NCBI GenBank assembly: GCA_900404475.1
Contig: OUQQ01000408.1
Span: 12,850 to 31,348 of the forward strand
DNA: 18,499 bases
Direction of reading: 5' to 3'
DNA from: Spongospora subterranea
Taxonomy: Eukaryota; Endomyxa; Phytomyxea; Plasmodiophorida; Plasmodiophoridae
Made by a program: the position numbers and the translations under genes. Positions 9,596 through 18,499 of this stretch are shown one piece after another; position 1 is the stretch's first letter; each line of letters starts with the position of its first letter. A model generated the notes under the pieces. The model did no database searches. It worked only from the letters and a program-made list of their open reading frames with translations, and was not told where the DNA came from.

Positions 9596-12500
9596 TTACG
9601 GAGGAGCTATTTGAGGAGGTTTTTCCATGTCGATGCTGCCGTTCAGGTGACCAAAACACGCATCGCAAACTCGTTGTAATTTTTTGGGACTACGTGCGTC
9701 CGTTGAGTCAAGGAGCAGTTCAAGGCGGTGGGTTGAACAGTTCGAGCATACAGTTTGAGAGCACCAAGCACATATACACTGTTTACAAATGAGGTTAGAT
9801 TTTTTTTGGAGAAGTTCGCGACAATGCTACCTTTCTGCGCAGCATTGAGAAATCTCGTATGCAGAAACGGCATCCACGTTGCGCGTGCTGTCCTTTGGAA
9901 CCTTTCGGGCGTCCAATAAAACTGGACATTAACCGAGACGCATTATTGCTGGACTGCGATGAGGATATTGGGCTTTCGTGGAACGTGACGTCAGAAGTCT
10001 GTTCAGAGGTGTCATCCTTCGCCTCCGAGACGGATTGTGTGTGATCGTGAGGCAAACTTCGCGCAGCTATTCAACGTGTTAATTGGTTTCTAGGAACCAG
10101 CGGCTAGAAACCAACCTTCCACCCATTGCTTATGACGGAAATAGCAGACTTCAATTTGTTTTTGAATGTCTTCCATCCATATCCTCTTGTCATTGGCAGA
10201 GGCCGCAATTACAGTGAAGTTTTTCTGAGGACTGACAATCTTGAACGAATTTTTTACACTTGATTCACTTTCACCATCGGGTAAGTCCATCAACCGGCAC
10301 ATAGAAAGATGAACGACTTTGTGCAATTTCAACTTCTGAAACTGTTCACGCGCATAGAGTATAAGATCAGTGAAGAGAAAAAACCTATATATCTGTAGCC
10401 GACTCCCGGATGACACTTTGGTAAGATGCCCTTCTCGAATAAACAACCTCTCTGGATCGAGAAGCAATACTTCATCAGTGAACTCGTTCTGAATGTTGAG
10501 CAAAATGGATTGGTCCCTTTCGAATATTAGCCTTTTCTTGGTCCGATTCGCAATTTGTATTATCGCGGAAACAGCCTTTTTACTTCGATTTGAAACCAGA
10601 AGCTTGAGGTCGGTGACCCAACTTTGATTCAGATGGTCGCCGGTGACAACACTTTTCCTGATTTGTGCTGGAAGCAAAATTGTCTTGTTCAATTCAATAA
10701 AGGTAATCTTAGCGAGCACTCCAGTGAACGCGTCGAGCTCTTCTTGCGCGTTAGCAGCCAAAGCTATTAAAGATGCGAACTTTAACCCATCAATACAAGC
10801 CGTCTTGATTTCAACCTCAAAATCGCTGTTTTTCTCCAATACCGTTGTCAAAGTCAAAAGCAGAACAGGAAATACAACTTCGAACATGCCCTATGACAGA
10901 CGTTCGGGTCATGGTGATAATGACCAAACAACCAATACAAACCTTGACAATATGCTTCGAATCAGTCGAAAGATACATTCTGGGTCTGATTGACGCCGTT
11001 TTCAGCCATGCTAGGCCTTGCCGGCATAACAACTCACACTCCAGACGAAACTGTTTTTCGGTTGCGGATGTCAGCGATGTTCCGGTTTGATAGGTCGTCG
11101 AGGTTAGGCTCGCCCCGTCATCGGGACTTCTCCCTTGCCATTCGATAGATTTTGCAGCAATACCATCGAATAGCTGACCTAGAAGGGCAACAGACATTGT
11201 TGTGCTACTATCAGCTCCTTGTACGTTTCGAATGAACTGGGCCTGTATCGATTAGCTGTGAGATACGTCGTAAAAATTCGGGAATATTGGAAAACTTCCC
11301 AACCTTGTTCATTGGCAGTCTAGACTGTTTACCACTTCGTAATCGAGGATCGTGCATATCAGTGTTCAACATTATTAGAGCAAATGCTACCAGATACACA
11401 GCCTCGTCGCTCGGGAACAGATCAGGATTGTCGCGAACATAGGCATCTGCAAACGCCTAAGCAAGAGGTAACCGAGGCCGGGTGAGTTAGGAATTACATT
11501 TTACCGGAATGACAATTTACCTGAATAAGACGGTCAACTTTTTGAGCTTCACCCGGAAGTCTAAACCCCGAGTGCACTAAAAAGTGTCTCAGAGCAGAAT
11601 CGAGGTCCATAGATGTAAAATCAATCATGGCCATAAACGAACGACGTAGTTGCTCAAACTGATCAGCTGTCATATAGCGAGTAAAGTCAGCAGCAAGAAA
11701 CTCGCCAATTTCTGTCTTATCCAGGGAGTTAGCGTGGGCGTTGAAAAACATGGCGATTTCATCGGGATCAAATGAGCCTCTACGGTCTACCAACATTGCA
11801 ACTGCAGACTTGATAGACTCGGATTTCGCCAGAGCAATGGCCTCAGCATGAAGAAGCTGAGCTTTTTTCTGCTGCATATGCCTGGAAACCCATGTCGAAG
11901 ACCTGATCCGCTTATCTCGGACAGCTTGATCGAGCTTTTTTTCTTCCGCCTCAATTTCGCACCAAGACTGAGAGCGCTTGTGCAGAGTTGCAGTCAGGTC
12001 AGGAGCAGAAAACAGCGAGCCAAATGAGGACTGTTTAGATACAGGCCGCGGCGACAATGTCAAAAGCATCTCAAGCATAGGAATACCAACGACTGATGAA
12101 GACCGGGATATAGACGTCCTGCATTCGTTGAAACAAAGATTTGGCGGGGACAGGAATTGCGCCAAATGTTTTAGAAAACCTACAACTGTAGTAAGCGCTG
12201 TCCTTTGTAGATTCATTTGACTAGCATTTGCTTCATGGGCAGATTGCAAGAACGCCGCATGGATAGGATGTTGCGGATTTGGTTTCGCTTTTGTGCCTTT
12301 GATAGCAGTAGTCATCGTCTGTGTCTCACTGAGTTGACACAAAGACCGAATCAAGCGACCAAACAAGTTTCTTCGCTGAATATCATTATCATAGTTGTAA
12401 AACAGATCCACAAGAGAACTAGGAGTTGGGAAGAGTTGAGCAATGGCTTCAATCAGGTCGATTTTCTGTTCCGGCCAGCAATGTCCACTTTGAATCATGC

Positions 12501-14670
12501 CCAACAATACAGCATCCATGATGATGCCGAGTTCTGTTTTCAGTAAATGCTTGTAGCGTTGCCATAGTTCTGTAAATAGCGATAGAACCAGTTTGAAGAT
12601 CGCAGGAACAACAGTAGCGCAGGACTCCAAAAGCGAAACACAAACAAAGCGACGCAAGATTAGCAGTGGACCACGAGGTGTCATCAGCTCTACAGCAGAA
12701 GAGTGACTAATGATGCGAAGAATCAATGTCAACGCGTGAATCTTCCGCATAATCGACTCCGATTTCGTTCCTTGCCGGAAAGAAGCTGGGTGAGATTCGA
12801 TCTTGCAAGCGGTGAGCAATAAACCAAGGATTAATCTATGCACGTGCTTTTGAGGACACAGCCGTTGAAGAAGATCGCTAATTGCTACCCTGAACGACAG
12901 GTTGATTTCTCGAGATCTTTGAAACATATTCATATCGCGGCTGCAACTTTTGTGAAGAACAATCGTTTCGATAACTCCAGGTAATAATGAACTGCGAATC
13001 CATGAAGATATGTTCCCTTCCTCGGCAGAAACACTGGCATCATGCAATGATTCTTCTTCAATACGACTCGTTGGCTGCGATGAATGGGCTAACTCACTAA
13101 ACAGAAATTCCGCAATCTGAATCGAGAGGGCTTCTCGTCGATCTTTGTGTCGTTCGAAAAAAAAAGTTTCGTAGACGCGCAGCACGGTCTCGAGCCGAAG
13201 TTCATAGACATATCGAAGAAACCCATCGAGCAAAACTTGAAGTCCTAGTGATTGTACTGTCCGAGTAAAATGCGATCGTGCTATTATTTGCGAATCACAA
13301 AGGGCTTGAAAAACCAAATTAAGGAGCTGTATGCCTAATGGGACGTTGAGGCCTTGAGATAACAGTAATATCTCGTGCAGCGACTTGAGCGCTTGGACAA
13401 CAACATTCTCAGATGGCGAAAAGAGACATGCAACGAAAAGTGCTGCACTTGCAGACCACTTCCTATCTGATGAACCGTCTATTCTGAATTTGTGCAGTAG
13501 TTGCCGTAAATCAAGGCGGAAACAAAGAAACACCTGAACGGTATCAGATATAACGAAAAATGAAATGTCATGCTCACCTCGTTTCCTGTTTTGCATAAAC
13601 TGCTTAGATCTGCAGAATCATCATTGGGTGTTTTGACAAGCCTATGATAACCAGGTGGCGCCAACTCTTTCCTAGAGTTGAAGATCAAAGCTAAGTCTTG
13701 GATGGGAGGACCAGTTCCACGAATGTAGCACAAAAATGTACGCTGGACGCCATTTCCCATGCTTAGATCGGCGGTCCTCCCTCCTACGGTCTGCTCGACC
13801 TTCGAGAATCCCAGTGGAGGTTCTTGAGATTGATCATCGCATACAACCGATAGTGCAGTAATTGGATCACGTTCACTACCACAGATTTAGCTGCTGAAGC
13901 GGATACAAAGAATCTATTACTTGCTATTGGTCGAGGTTTGACCTCGCCTAATGCACAGATGTACCACTCGGCCACCGTTCTTCTTGTTGATGTCGCCATC
14001 GCCGCCTGAGACTGATTTGAGAGGCTTGTACTGATCTGGTGCCGACTCATCAAAATCATTCATCACAACTTGAACGTCTACAATTGCATCACGCTGCTCT
14101 TTTTCATCCCATGCAGAAAACGCCTTTTCAAAACACCCTTCTTGAACGGCACTGCACATTTCCAACCATTGACAGCCGTACGCTTCCTGATTTAAAACGG
14201 TTTGCAGGTTAGTCAATTCAAATCTAAGAACGCCGTCGCCTTCGCCTTCATTTGGCGCCGGTTCTGATGTCAAATGTTCGAAAAACGGCGCATCCTTTGT
14301 CAACACCGGAGGTGTGGGATGTTTATCAGCACAGATTTCTTCCATATTTCGTCAAACCAGTGACATCGACGACTGTATATCGAGATAAATTAGGTTCCGC
14401 CAAAAACGGAAACCTATTCGATTTATATTTCTCCCGATGCCGAGCCAACTTATGAGCCTTCGTATCGTTGCTGATACTGCCTGTAGGCGTAGCCTGTGTA
14501 CTATGTGTAGTAAAGTAGGGGGTGCCATTAGGGAAACAAAATCTGCCAATATCAGGGCCGCGCCCGCTGTTTCTGTCCTGGAGTGTACATGGTTCTGATG
14601 GAGAACGCCAATTCTCAGTGCAACGACCATTTGCGTCTGGGCCCTCCAGAATACGTTGAGAAATGAATTG
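9596..14670 (-). CDS. Large ARF guanine-nucleotide exchange factor: (uDENN-like)-MABP-HUS-Sec7-PH-FYVE-like, 5' end unresolved
   Basis: Firm exons (minus) are about 14270-13921, 13875-13578, 13533-11521, 11456-11304, 11242-10943, 10890-10116, 10066-9831 and 9778-9596, with introns of 44-64 nt; all junctions keep frame. Sec7 swaps GDP for GTP on ARF GTPases during vesicle budding. Its domain starts near 11811, and FRLPGEAQKVDRL carries the glutamate finger (codon near 11550). The next exon ends PMNK and rejoins at AQFIRN, as in Sec7. A HUS box (LVDLFYNYDNDIQRRNLF) lies near 12417-12325, and BIG-like HDS sequence follows Sec7. MABP repeats span about 14093-13520 (VHLCIRRG, TFLCYIRG, VFLCFR; APPGYHRLVKT). 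A PH domain lies at about 10449-10147 and a FYVE-like finger at about 9880-9630. A further 5' exon, about 14670-14380, includes PDIGRFCFPNG, a uDENN-like signature. Its join to the MABP exon and the true start are uncertain. Likely membrane-associated at Golgi or endosomes. Confidence 0.85.
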
Positions 14671-14783
14671 CTTCACGGTGAAATAAGGACAGGCAAATAT
14701 CGGTCATTTGGGGTTCAGAAAAGCGAACCCAGCTGCTCGATTAGATTGCGGGTGACATAGTCCACTCGCGCATTACATCGGAC

Positions 14784-15531
14784 TTAATGGCGAAGAAGGT
14801 CGGTTGCAAGTAAATTGGCTCTGTTGAAAACACCATTGCCGATATGTTCCAAATCCGGATATCATGAAAACAGCACAGAATAGAGCCAATGATCTATCTT
14901 TGAATCTTACCCTTCCATTAGATCGGGATCATCCGTGATCGTGCTGTTGATATTCAACTCATACTTTTGTGACCTACGTACGTTTCGAACTTTCCATAAC
15001 ATACAGTAGATATGACAAGATCCAGTTCTGCCTCAGAGAGCAAAACGGTTCCTGGCACCACCAATCTCTTGAATTCAGTTGGAATTTACATCGAATCTTG
15101 ATGTGCAATTTGTACTTCAGTTTCTTGCAGGATTTCTTAGGTCAGATGATGACTGTTGAGTTTAAGTTCATTTTTGTCAGAGATTGTGCGGTTCCAGACT
15201 CGATTAAAAATTAGATCAACATTGGGTTTCGTCAAATATGGCGAGAGATTCTGTCATTGATGTCAATCGATGAATACTGAGAATCCTAGCATGGCAAAAG
15301 AGTGCTGATACCTTGAACGGAGACATCTTGAGTTTCGGAGAGTTAGCTTTTAAAGTTGGCCTGCTCGATTTTTCTGGTATCAACTCAATCACGGATTCGG
15401 ATTTCTCCCCTCTCGTTTTAGGCAGACTATTTATCAAGTAAAACCTCGAAACTCTGAGCTGATCTTGGTGAGCGAAAGTTCTATCAGAATAATCACAGTA
15501 CGGGTTGGCGAGTTAGTATATGATTATTCAT
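14784..15531 (-). CDS. Small unrecognised protein, partly resolved exons
   Basis: Minus-strand exons supported by frame and splice sites are 15531-15502 (MNNHILTRQP), 15458-15312 (ending KLKMSPFK), 15250 to about 15200 (NLSPYLTKPNVDLIFNR), a middle exon reading RLVVPGTVLLSEAELDLVIS from about 15077 to 14982, then 14943-14911 (ITDDPDLMEG) and 14820-14784 (ANLLATDLLRH, stop). Introns at 15459-15501, 15251-15311, 14944-14981 and 14821-14910 are GT-AG. The splice between about 15200 and 15077 is not resolved; a 132-nt intron or two short introns with a tiny exon are both possible. The product would be about 130-170 residues and soluble. No family was recognised. It lies in the same orientation as its neighbours, and its stop is about 110 bp before the first recognisable ARF-GEF exon, so it could conceivably be 5' exons of that gene. 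Confidence 0.45.
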
Positions 15532-15727
15532 GCACCAGACACAGACAATATGATCACACCAAAGAAAACTATTTGAAGGCGTTGCCATGCTCGACAGTTA
15601 GAGGTTTAAAGACATAACTAATCATAAATCTGCATCGTATTTGGTAGTACCATCGGCTTACAAAATAAAATCCTATTATTCGTTTTATATTATTAGCCAT
15701 TTTGTTTAATCCATCTTGCAACACATT
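15532..15727. other. AT-rich spacer between two minus-strand genes
   Basis: These 196 bp lie between the stop of the 13-exon coiled-coil gene (15728) and the proposed start of the small gene (15531). The spacer is AT-rich, with runs such as TTTTATATTATTAG, as expected for a 3' UTR and promoter. The minus strand carries AATAATAGGATTTTATTTTG near 15680-15661, which could serve poly(A) addition. No gene or repeat was seen. Confidence 0.3.
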
Positions 15728-18219
15728 TTACAGTACTACCGCAGGGTCCGGTATTGTACTGTTATGTGCATCATTCAATTTATGCTTGAGTCGAGACGGT
15801 TCAATTTCATAGTCTTGATCAATCTTGTCATCTGGTGCCCACATATACCCTTGCTGATCGTAATGACCCATCTTAAAAAAGAAAGTTATGGAACAATATC
15901 AGTAAAAAATACTCATCGCTTAAAAAATACCTGTTTCACGCCGGCAATTTCCCGAATAAGTTTTGTCATACGATCGCGTAACTCCTTCGTTGTTTGCTTC
16001 TGGCGTTGTCGATCCTAAGAAAAACGCTCGAAGCCATTATTCATAATGTTCCTTATTGGTTTACCTTCTTCAATTTTTGTATGTTTGATTCTAAAGTTAA
16101 TTGGGTCCGTGATGCATCAGATTCGAGGCTTTGAATGTGACTTCTCAATGTCGCGATCTGTTCATCTTCAGAGCGAATCTGTTTCAGCATACTTTCCCTC
16201 TCAATGGTCCAATCTTGGGTATCCCTTGCCATGTCGTTTTCCAAAATATTCAACTATCAGATTGATCGATTAAAACTGGACACACGAGCACCACATCGTT
16301 GCGATGAAACCTTAGTTTGAAGACGCTCGAGTTGACTATGAGCTTTTTTGTGTTGATCTAAAATCTCATCAAAGTGCAGTTTCGCTTCTTTAGCAGAGGT
16401 TAGTTGTGTTTCATGTTTAACAGTTAATGCCTCTAGACTTTGGCGTGATAAGGTCAGATCTGAGAGTGCCTTTTTTAGAGCTTCCGATTGTAAAGTTAGT
16501 TCGTTAACTTTGGCATCTAAAGAAAATTTCAATTCACATATTTCTCTCACCATGGAGAGTTCCTGCAATCAATGTTAACACATGATTTCCTAAATACATA
16601 GTCGCGGTGCAGACATTACCTGCTGTTCACCAATAGCCTTAACACTCACTGCATCATCATTCATACGATTGATGGTCGCCTCTAACTCGCTACACTTTAG
16701 TCGACTGGCAGATAACAATGATTGGACTTGTTCGATTTCAGAACTTGACGATTCCAGCAGCTGCTGCTCGTGTCGCTTAAATTCGGCTTCGCTCAATTCT
16801 TGGTTTCGTTGATACGAATCGATCCGGTTTTGATAAACCTCCAACTAAGACACAATCTGTAAGCAATCTTAAGATATCAAAGATGCCATGCGCTAACTTC
16901 ACGTTCGAGGTGTTCCCTTAACGAATTCCATTGATGTTTTTCTTGAACAAACTTTTGCTCCATCGCACGGGTTTGTGAATCCCATTGAGCGCGTTCTTCT
17001 TGGGAACCTCTGTGCATGCTCGCAACTGCATGAAAAATGCTTAGCAACTGTACACATAGAGAGAACCTATGCTCACTTTGAGACCGAAGTTTCTTGTTAT
17101 CAATTTCTGAGCCTTTTAGCTGTTCTAACACCTAAGGGTCGATCGATGATTTAAGTATTCCGACTGAACGTAACGACGACAACCTGATCGCGAACAGCGA
17201 TTGCTTCAGAGGATCTATTGGTGGCACCTTCTAGTTGTGCAAGCAATTCGGAAGTTCGCATCTCGACCTCTTTGATAGATCGAGCGTGTCGGACTTCCAG
17301 TTCTGATTTTTTTAATATAGCTTTGTCGGCATCGCCTATTGCCTATAAAATTTGTTCATTTTATCAAGTGCATTTTATGACATTGAAATTGGTTGTATAC
17401 TACACTTTCCAATTCTGACCTCAAGTGCATCTCAATAACTGTTTGTTCAGTCGTATTAAGTTCAAGAACGCGAACTTGTTCAAGGAATTTCGAGCAATGC
17501 TGCTCGCATATTTGGATGTTCTGATCCTTTTCTGTTATGCTCCTGGATTGAAAATAAGCCACCCTGTACATTGCTTCATTCATTCTACGCTTACGTTTTC
17601 AAATTATTAACTACTTTTTCATAACGATGTTTGGCATTTTCTTGTTGATCCATTAAATCGTCGAATTGTGCCTGTTCCTCAATGAATTTCAGAGTATGTG
17701 ACAACGACTTTACTAAACCTTGACGGTCTGTAAGTTTCTCTTGGCCTGATTTAAGGAATTATCTTTGTTTTCTATTTCTAACCGCAGACAGTCCATTTCA
17801 TAAGCATTCTGACGCCGAAGATTTTCCGTCAACTGAACACAAACTCGTCGCTGCCCAAAAAAGATATATTGAACTGAGTAAGCTACCTCCAATTTGGCCA
17901 AATGCACTTGATGCTTTGGAACCATCTGAGCTTCCAAACTTCTGAATTCTTCAGCTTGAGCAAGCAACTGGGAATTCCAGTCTTCATACATCGCACGACA
18001 TTCCGATTGTAGTTTTTCGCAATTCGCTTCTGCCTCCTGAAAGCGATTTCAGGGGCTGGCATTCCGGAACGAACTTATCTTTACTTGGGCTCTCATCTCA
18101 GCTGCATCTAGCTTACCCACAACTAACGAGTAGTTCTTTTTCAACAGTTCGTGTGAATCGCGCAGCTCATCAAGCGAGCAGTTCGTAGCCAGAATAACAG
18201 CACGTAGCTCGGTCTCCAT
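15728..18219 (-). CDS. Long coiled-coil protein, 618 aa, thirteen exons
   Basis: Minus-strand exons are 18219-18085, 18036-17887, 17832-17719, 17677-17595, 17542-17404, 17342-17184, 17131-17077, 17025-16898, 16844-16620, 16562-16311, 16253-16065, 16014-15931 and 15871-15728. The twelve GT-AG introns are 41-61 nt. All joins keep frame, giving 618 residues from ATG to TAA; ten introns are in phase 0. Almost the whole length is heptad-like coiled coil (for example HLAKLE followed by LTENLRRQNAYEMDCLRLEI). The C-terminal ~50 residues are not coiled (MGHYDQQGYMWAPDDKIDQD). No signal peptide, membrane span or catalytic motif was seen. Overall organisation recalls centrosomal or basal-body coiled-coil proteins such as CEP83/CCDC41, but the resemblance is weak and I do not assign it. 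It lies three genes from TTLL1 on the same strand. Confidence 0.88.
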
Positions 18220-18407
18220 GGCGCCAGGCCAGGTTACTTTATGTCGAACGGAACAAGGACGATACTCGATATCGATCGGGTTCGATCGCTGATGACGCTT
18301 TCAGTGTCAGATACAGAATGAGAGAGAGAGATGGGGGTCATGGGACTGACCTCTGGTGTATTCTCTACCCACTGGCACCGTGTACCAATGACAGCTGTTA
18401 GAAAACT
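18220..18407. promoter_or_regulatory. Upstream region of the 13-exon coiled-coil gene
   Basis: This sequence lies 5' of the minus-strand ATG at 18219. It has an alternating GA run (GAGAGAGAGAG) near 18319-18330 and a cluster of CGAT words near 18261-18290 (CGATATCGATCGGGTTCGATCG), which are locally palindromic. GGCACCGTGTACC at 18374-18386 is nearly the reverse complement of GGTAACGGTGCC at 18423-18434 inside the neighbouring repeat, so the two could pair. No open frame of interest was seen. Confidence 0.35.
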
Positions 18408-18499
18408 GCTACACACTGTAAAGGTAACGGTGCCTGTTGGGAAACTGTATCAAGATTGCATGCGCTACACACTGTAAAGGTAACGGTGCCTGTTGGGAA
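18408..18499. repeat. 36-bp direct repeat, two exact copies, period 56 bp, cut by window edge
   Basis: Copies at 18408-18443 and 18464-18499 are identical over 36 bp, starting GCTACACACTGTAAAGG and ending GCCTGTTGGGAA. They are separated by 20 bp (ACTGTATCAAGATTGCATGC). The second copy ends exactly at the window edge, so its extent and the number of further copies are unknown. Just upstream, CAGCTGTTAGAAAACTG at 18392-18408 resembles CCTGTTGGGAAACTG of the repeat end, hinting at a decayed earlier copy. This is probably the start of a tandem array (minisatellite-like, 56-bp unit) or part of a dispersed element. Confidence 0.8.

Noticed and set aside
9589..9792. Plus-strand open frame over the ARF-GEF 3' end
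   Set aside because: It is antisense to the last exon, which encodes the FYVE-like CxxC pairs, and it starts at a non-ATG codon.
11211..11399. Reading through from LPMNKVGKF to the stop as the end of the Sec7 protein
   Set aside because: A GT-AG intron at 11243-11303 joins PMNK to AQFIRN, which is how Sec7 domains normally continue, so the stop is intronic read-through.
14352..14630. Alternative minus-strand frame of 92 codons over the FCFPNG exon
   Set aside because: It is open but lacks any motif. The overlapping frame carries the uDENN-like FCFPNG sequence and leads towards the MABP exon.
14969..15214. Plus-strand open frame of 81 codons
   Set aside because: It has no ATG start and no flanking splice logic. 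The minus strand reads a more protein-like RLVVPGTVLLSEAELDLVIS in the same place.
18408..18499. CRISPR-like array (36-bp repeats separated by 20 bp)
   Set aside because: The genome is eukaryotic with spliced genes, only two units are visible, the spacer is too short for a typical array, and there are no cas genes.

Overview
The window is nuclear DNA from a compact, intron-rich eukaryote. Every well-supported gene except one is split by short GT-AG introns, mostly 44 to 66 nt (extremes 38 and 90). Many introns carry a CTAAT, CTGAT or CTAAG branch-like motif just before the AG. A TTLL1-type tubulin polyglutamylase points to a flagellated or ciliated organism. The intron style and the protein families suggest a protist such as a stramenopile, a rhizarian or a zoosporic fungus-like lineage, but the sequence alone does not settle which. 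All exon borders below were worked out by hand from reading frame, splice consensus and family similarity.

Layout, left to right. 1-434 (-): 5'-truncated piece of an unrecognised gene running off the left edge, with a broken inverted copy of part of it at 645-723 (+). 1076-2439 (+): four-exon ankyrin-repeat protein. 2588-3839 (+): five-exon tRNA-dihydrouridine synthase of the DUS4 type. 3906-5614 (-): 533-residue coiled-coil protein, tail to tail with DUS4. 5783-7027 (-): unrecognised 414-residue protein with an acidic dileucine motif near its N-terminus. 7532-9262 (-): nine-exon TTLL1, complete at 430 residues. 9596 to about 14670 (-): very large ARF-GEF. 14784-15531 (-): small unrecognised gene with a partly unresolved exon structure. 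15728-18219 (-): 13-exon, 618-residue coiled-coil protein. 18408-18499: a 36-bp direct repeat at the right edge.

The most unusual item is the ARF-GEF. Read through its introns it combines a uDENN-like stretch, an MABP beta-prism with three repeat units, a HUS box, a Sec7 domain with an intact glutamate finger, a PH domain and a C-terminal FYVE-like zinc finger. The finger keeps all eight cysteines but has lost the histidine/arginine PI3P-binding signature. I know of no large ARF-GEF with this combination.

The other genes look like housekeeping or cytoskeletal genes. DUS4 modifies tRNA. TTLL1 glutamylates tubulin, and the two coiled-coil proteins could be centriolar or axonemal, though that is only inference. 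By eye, about 2.9-7.0 kb is clearly GC-richer at third codon positions than everything to its right.
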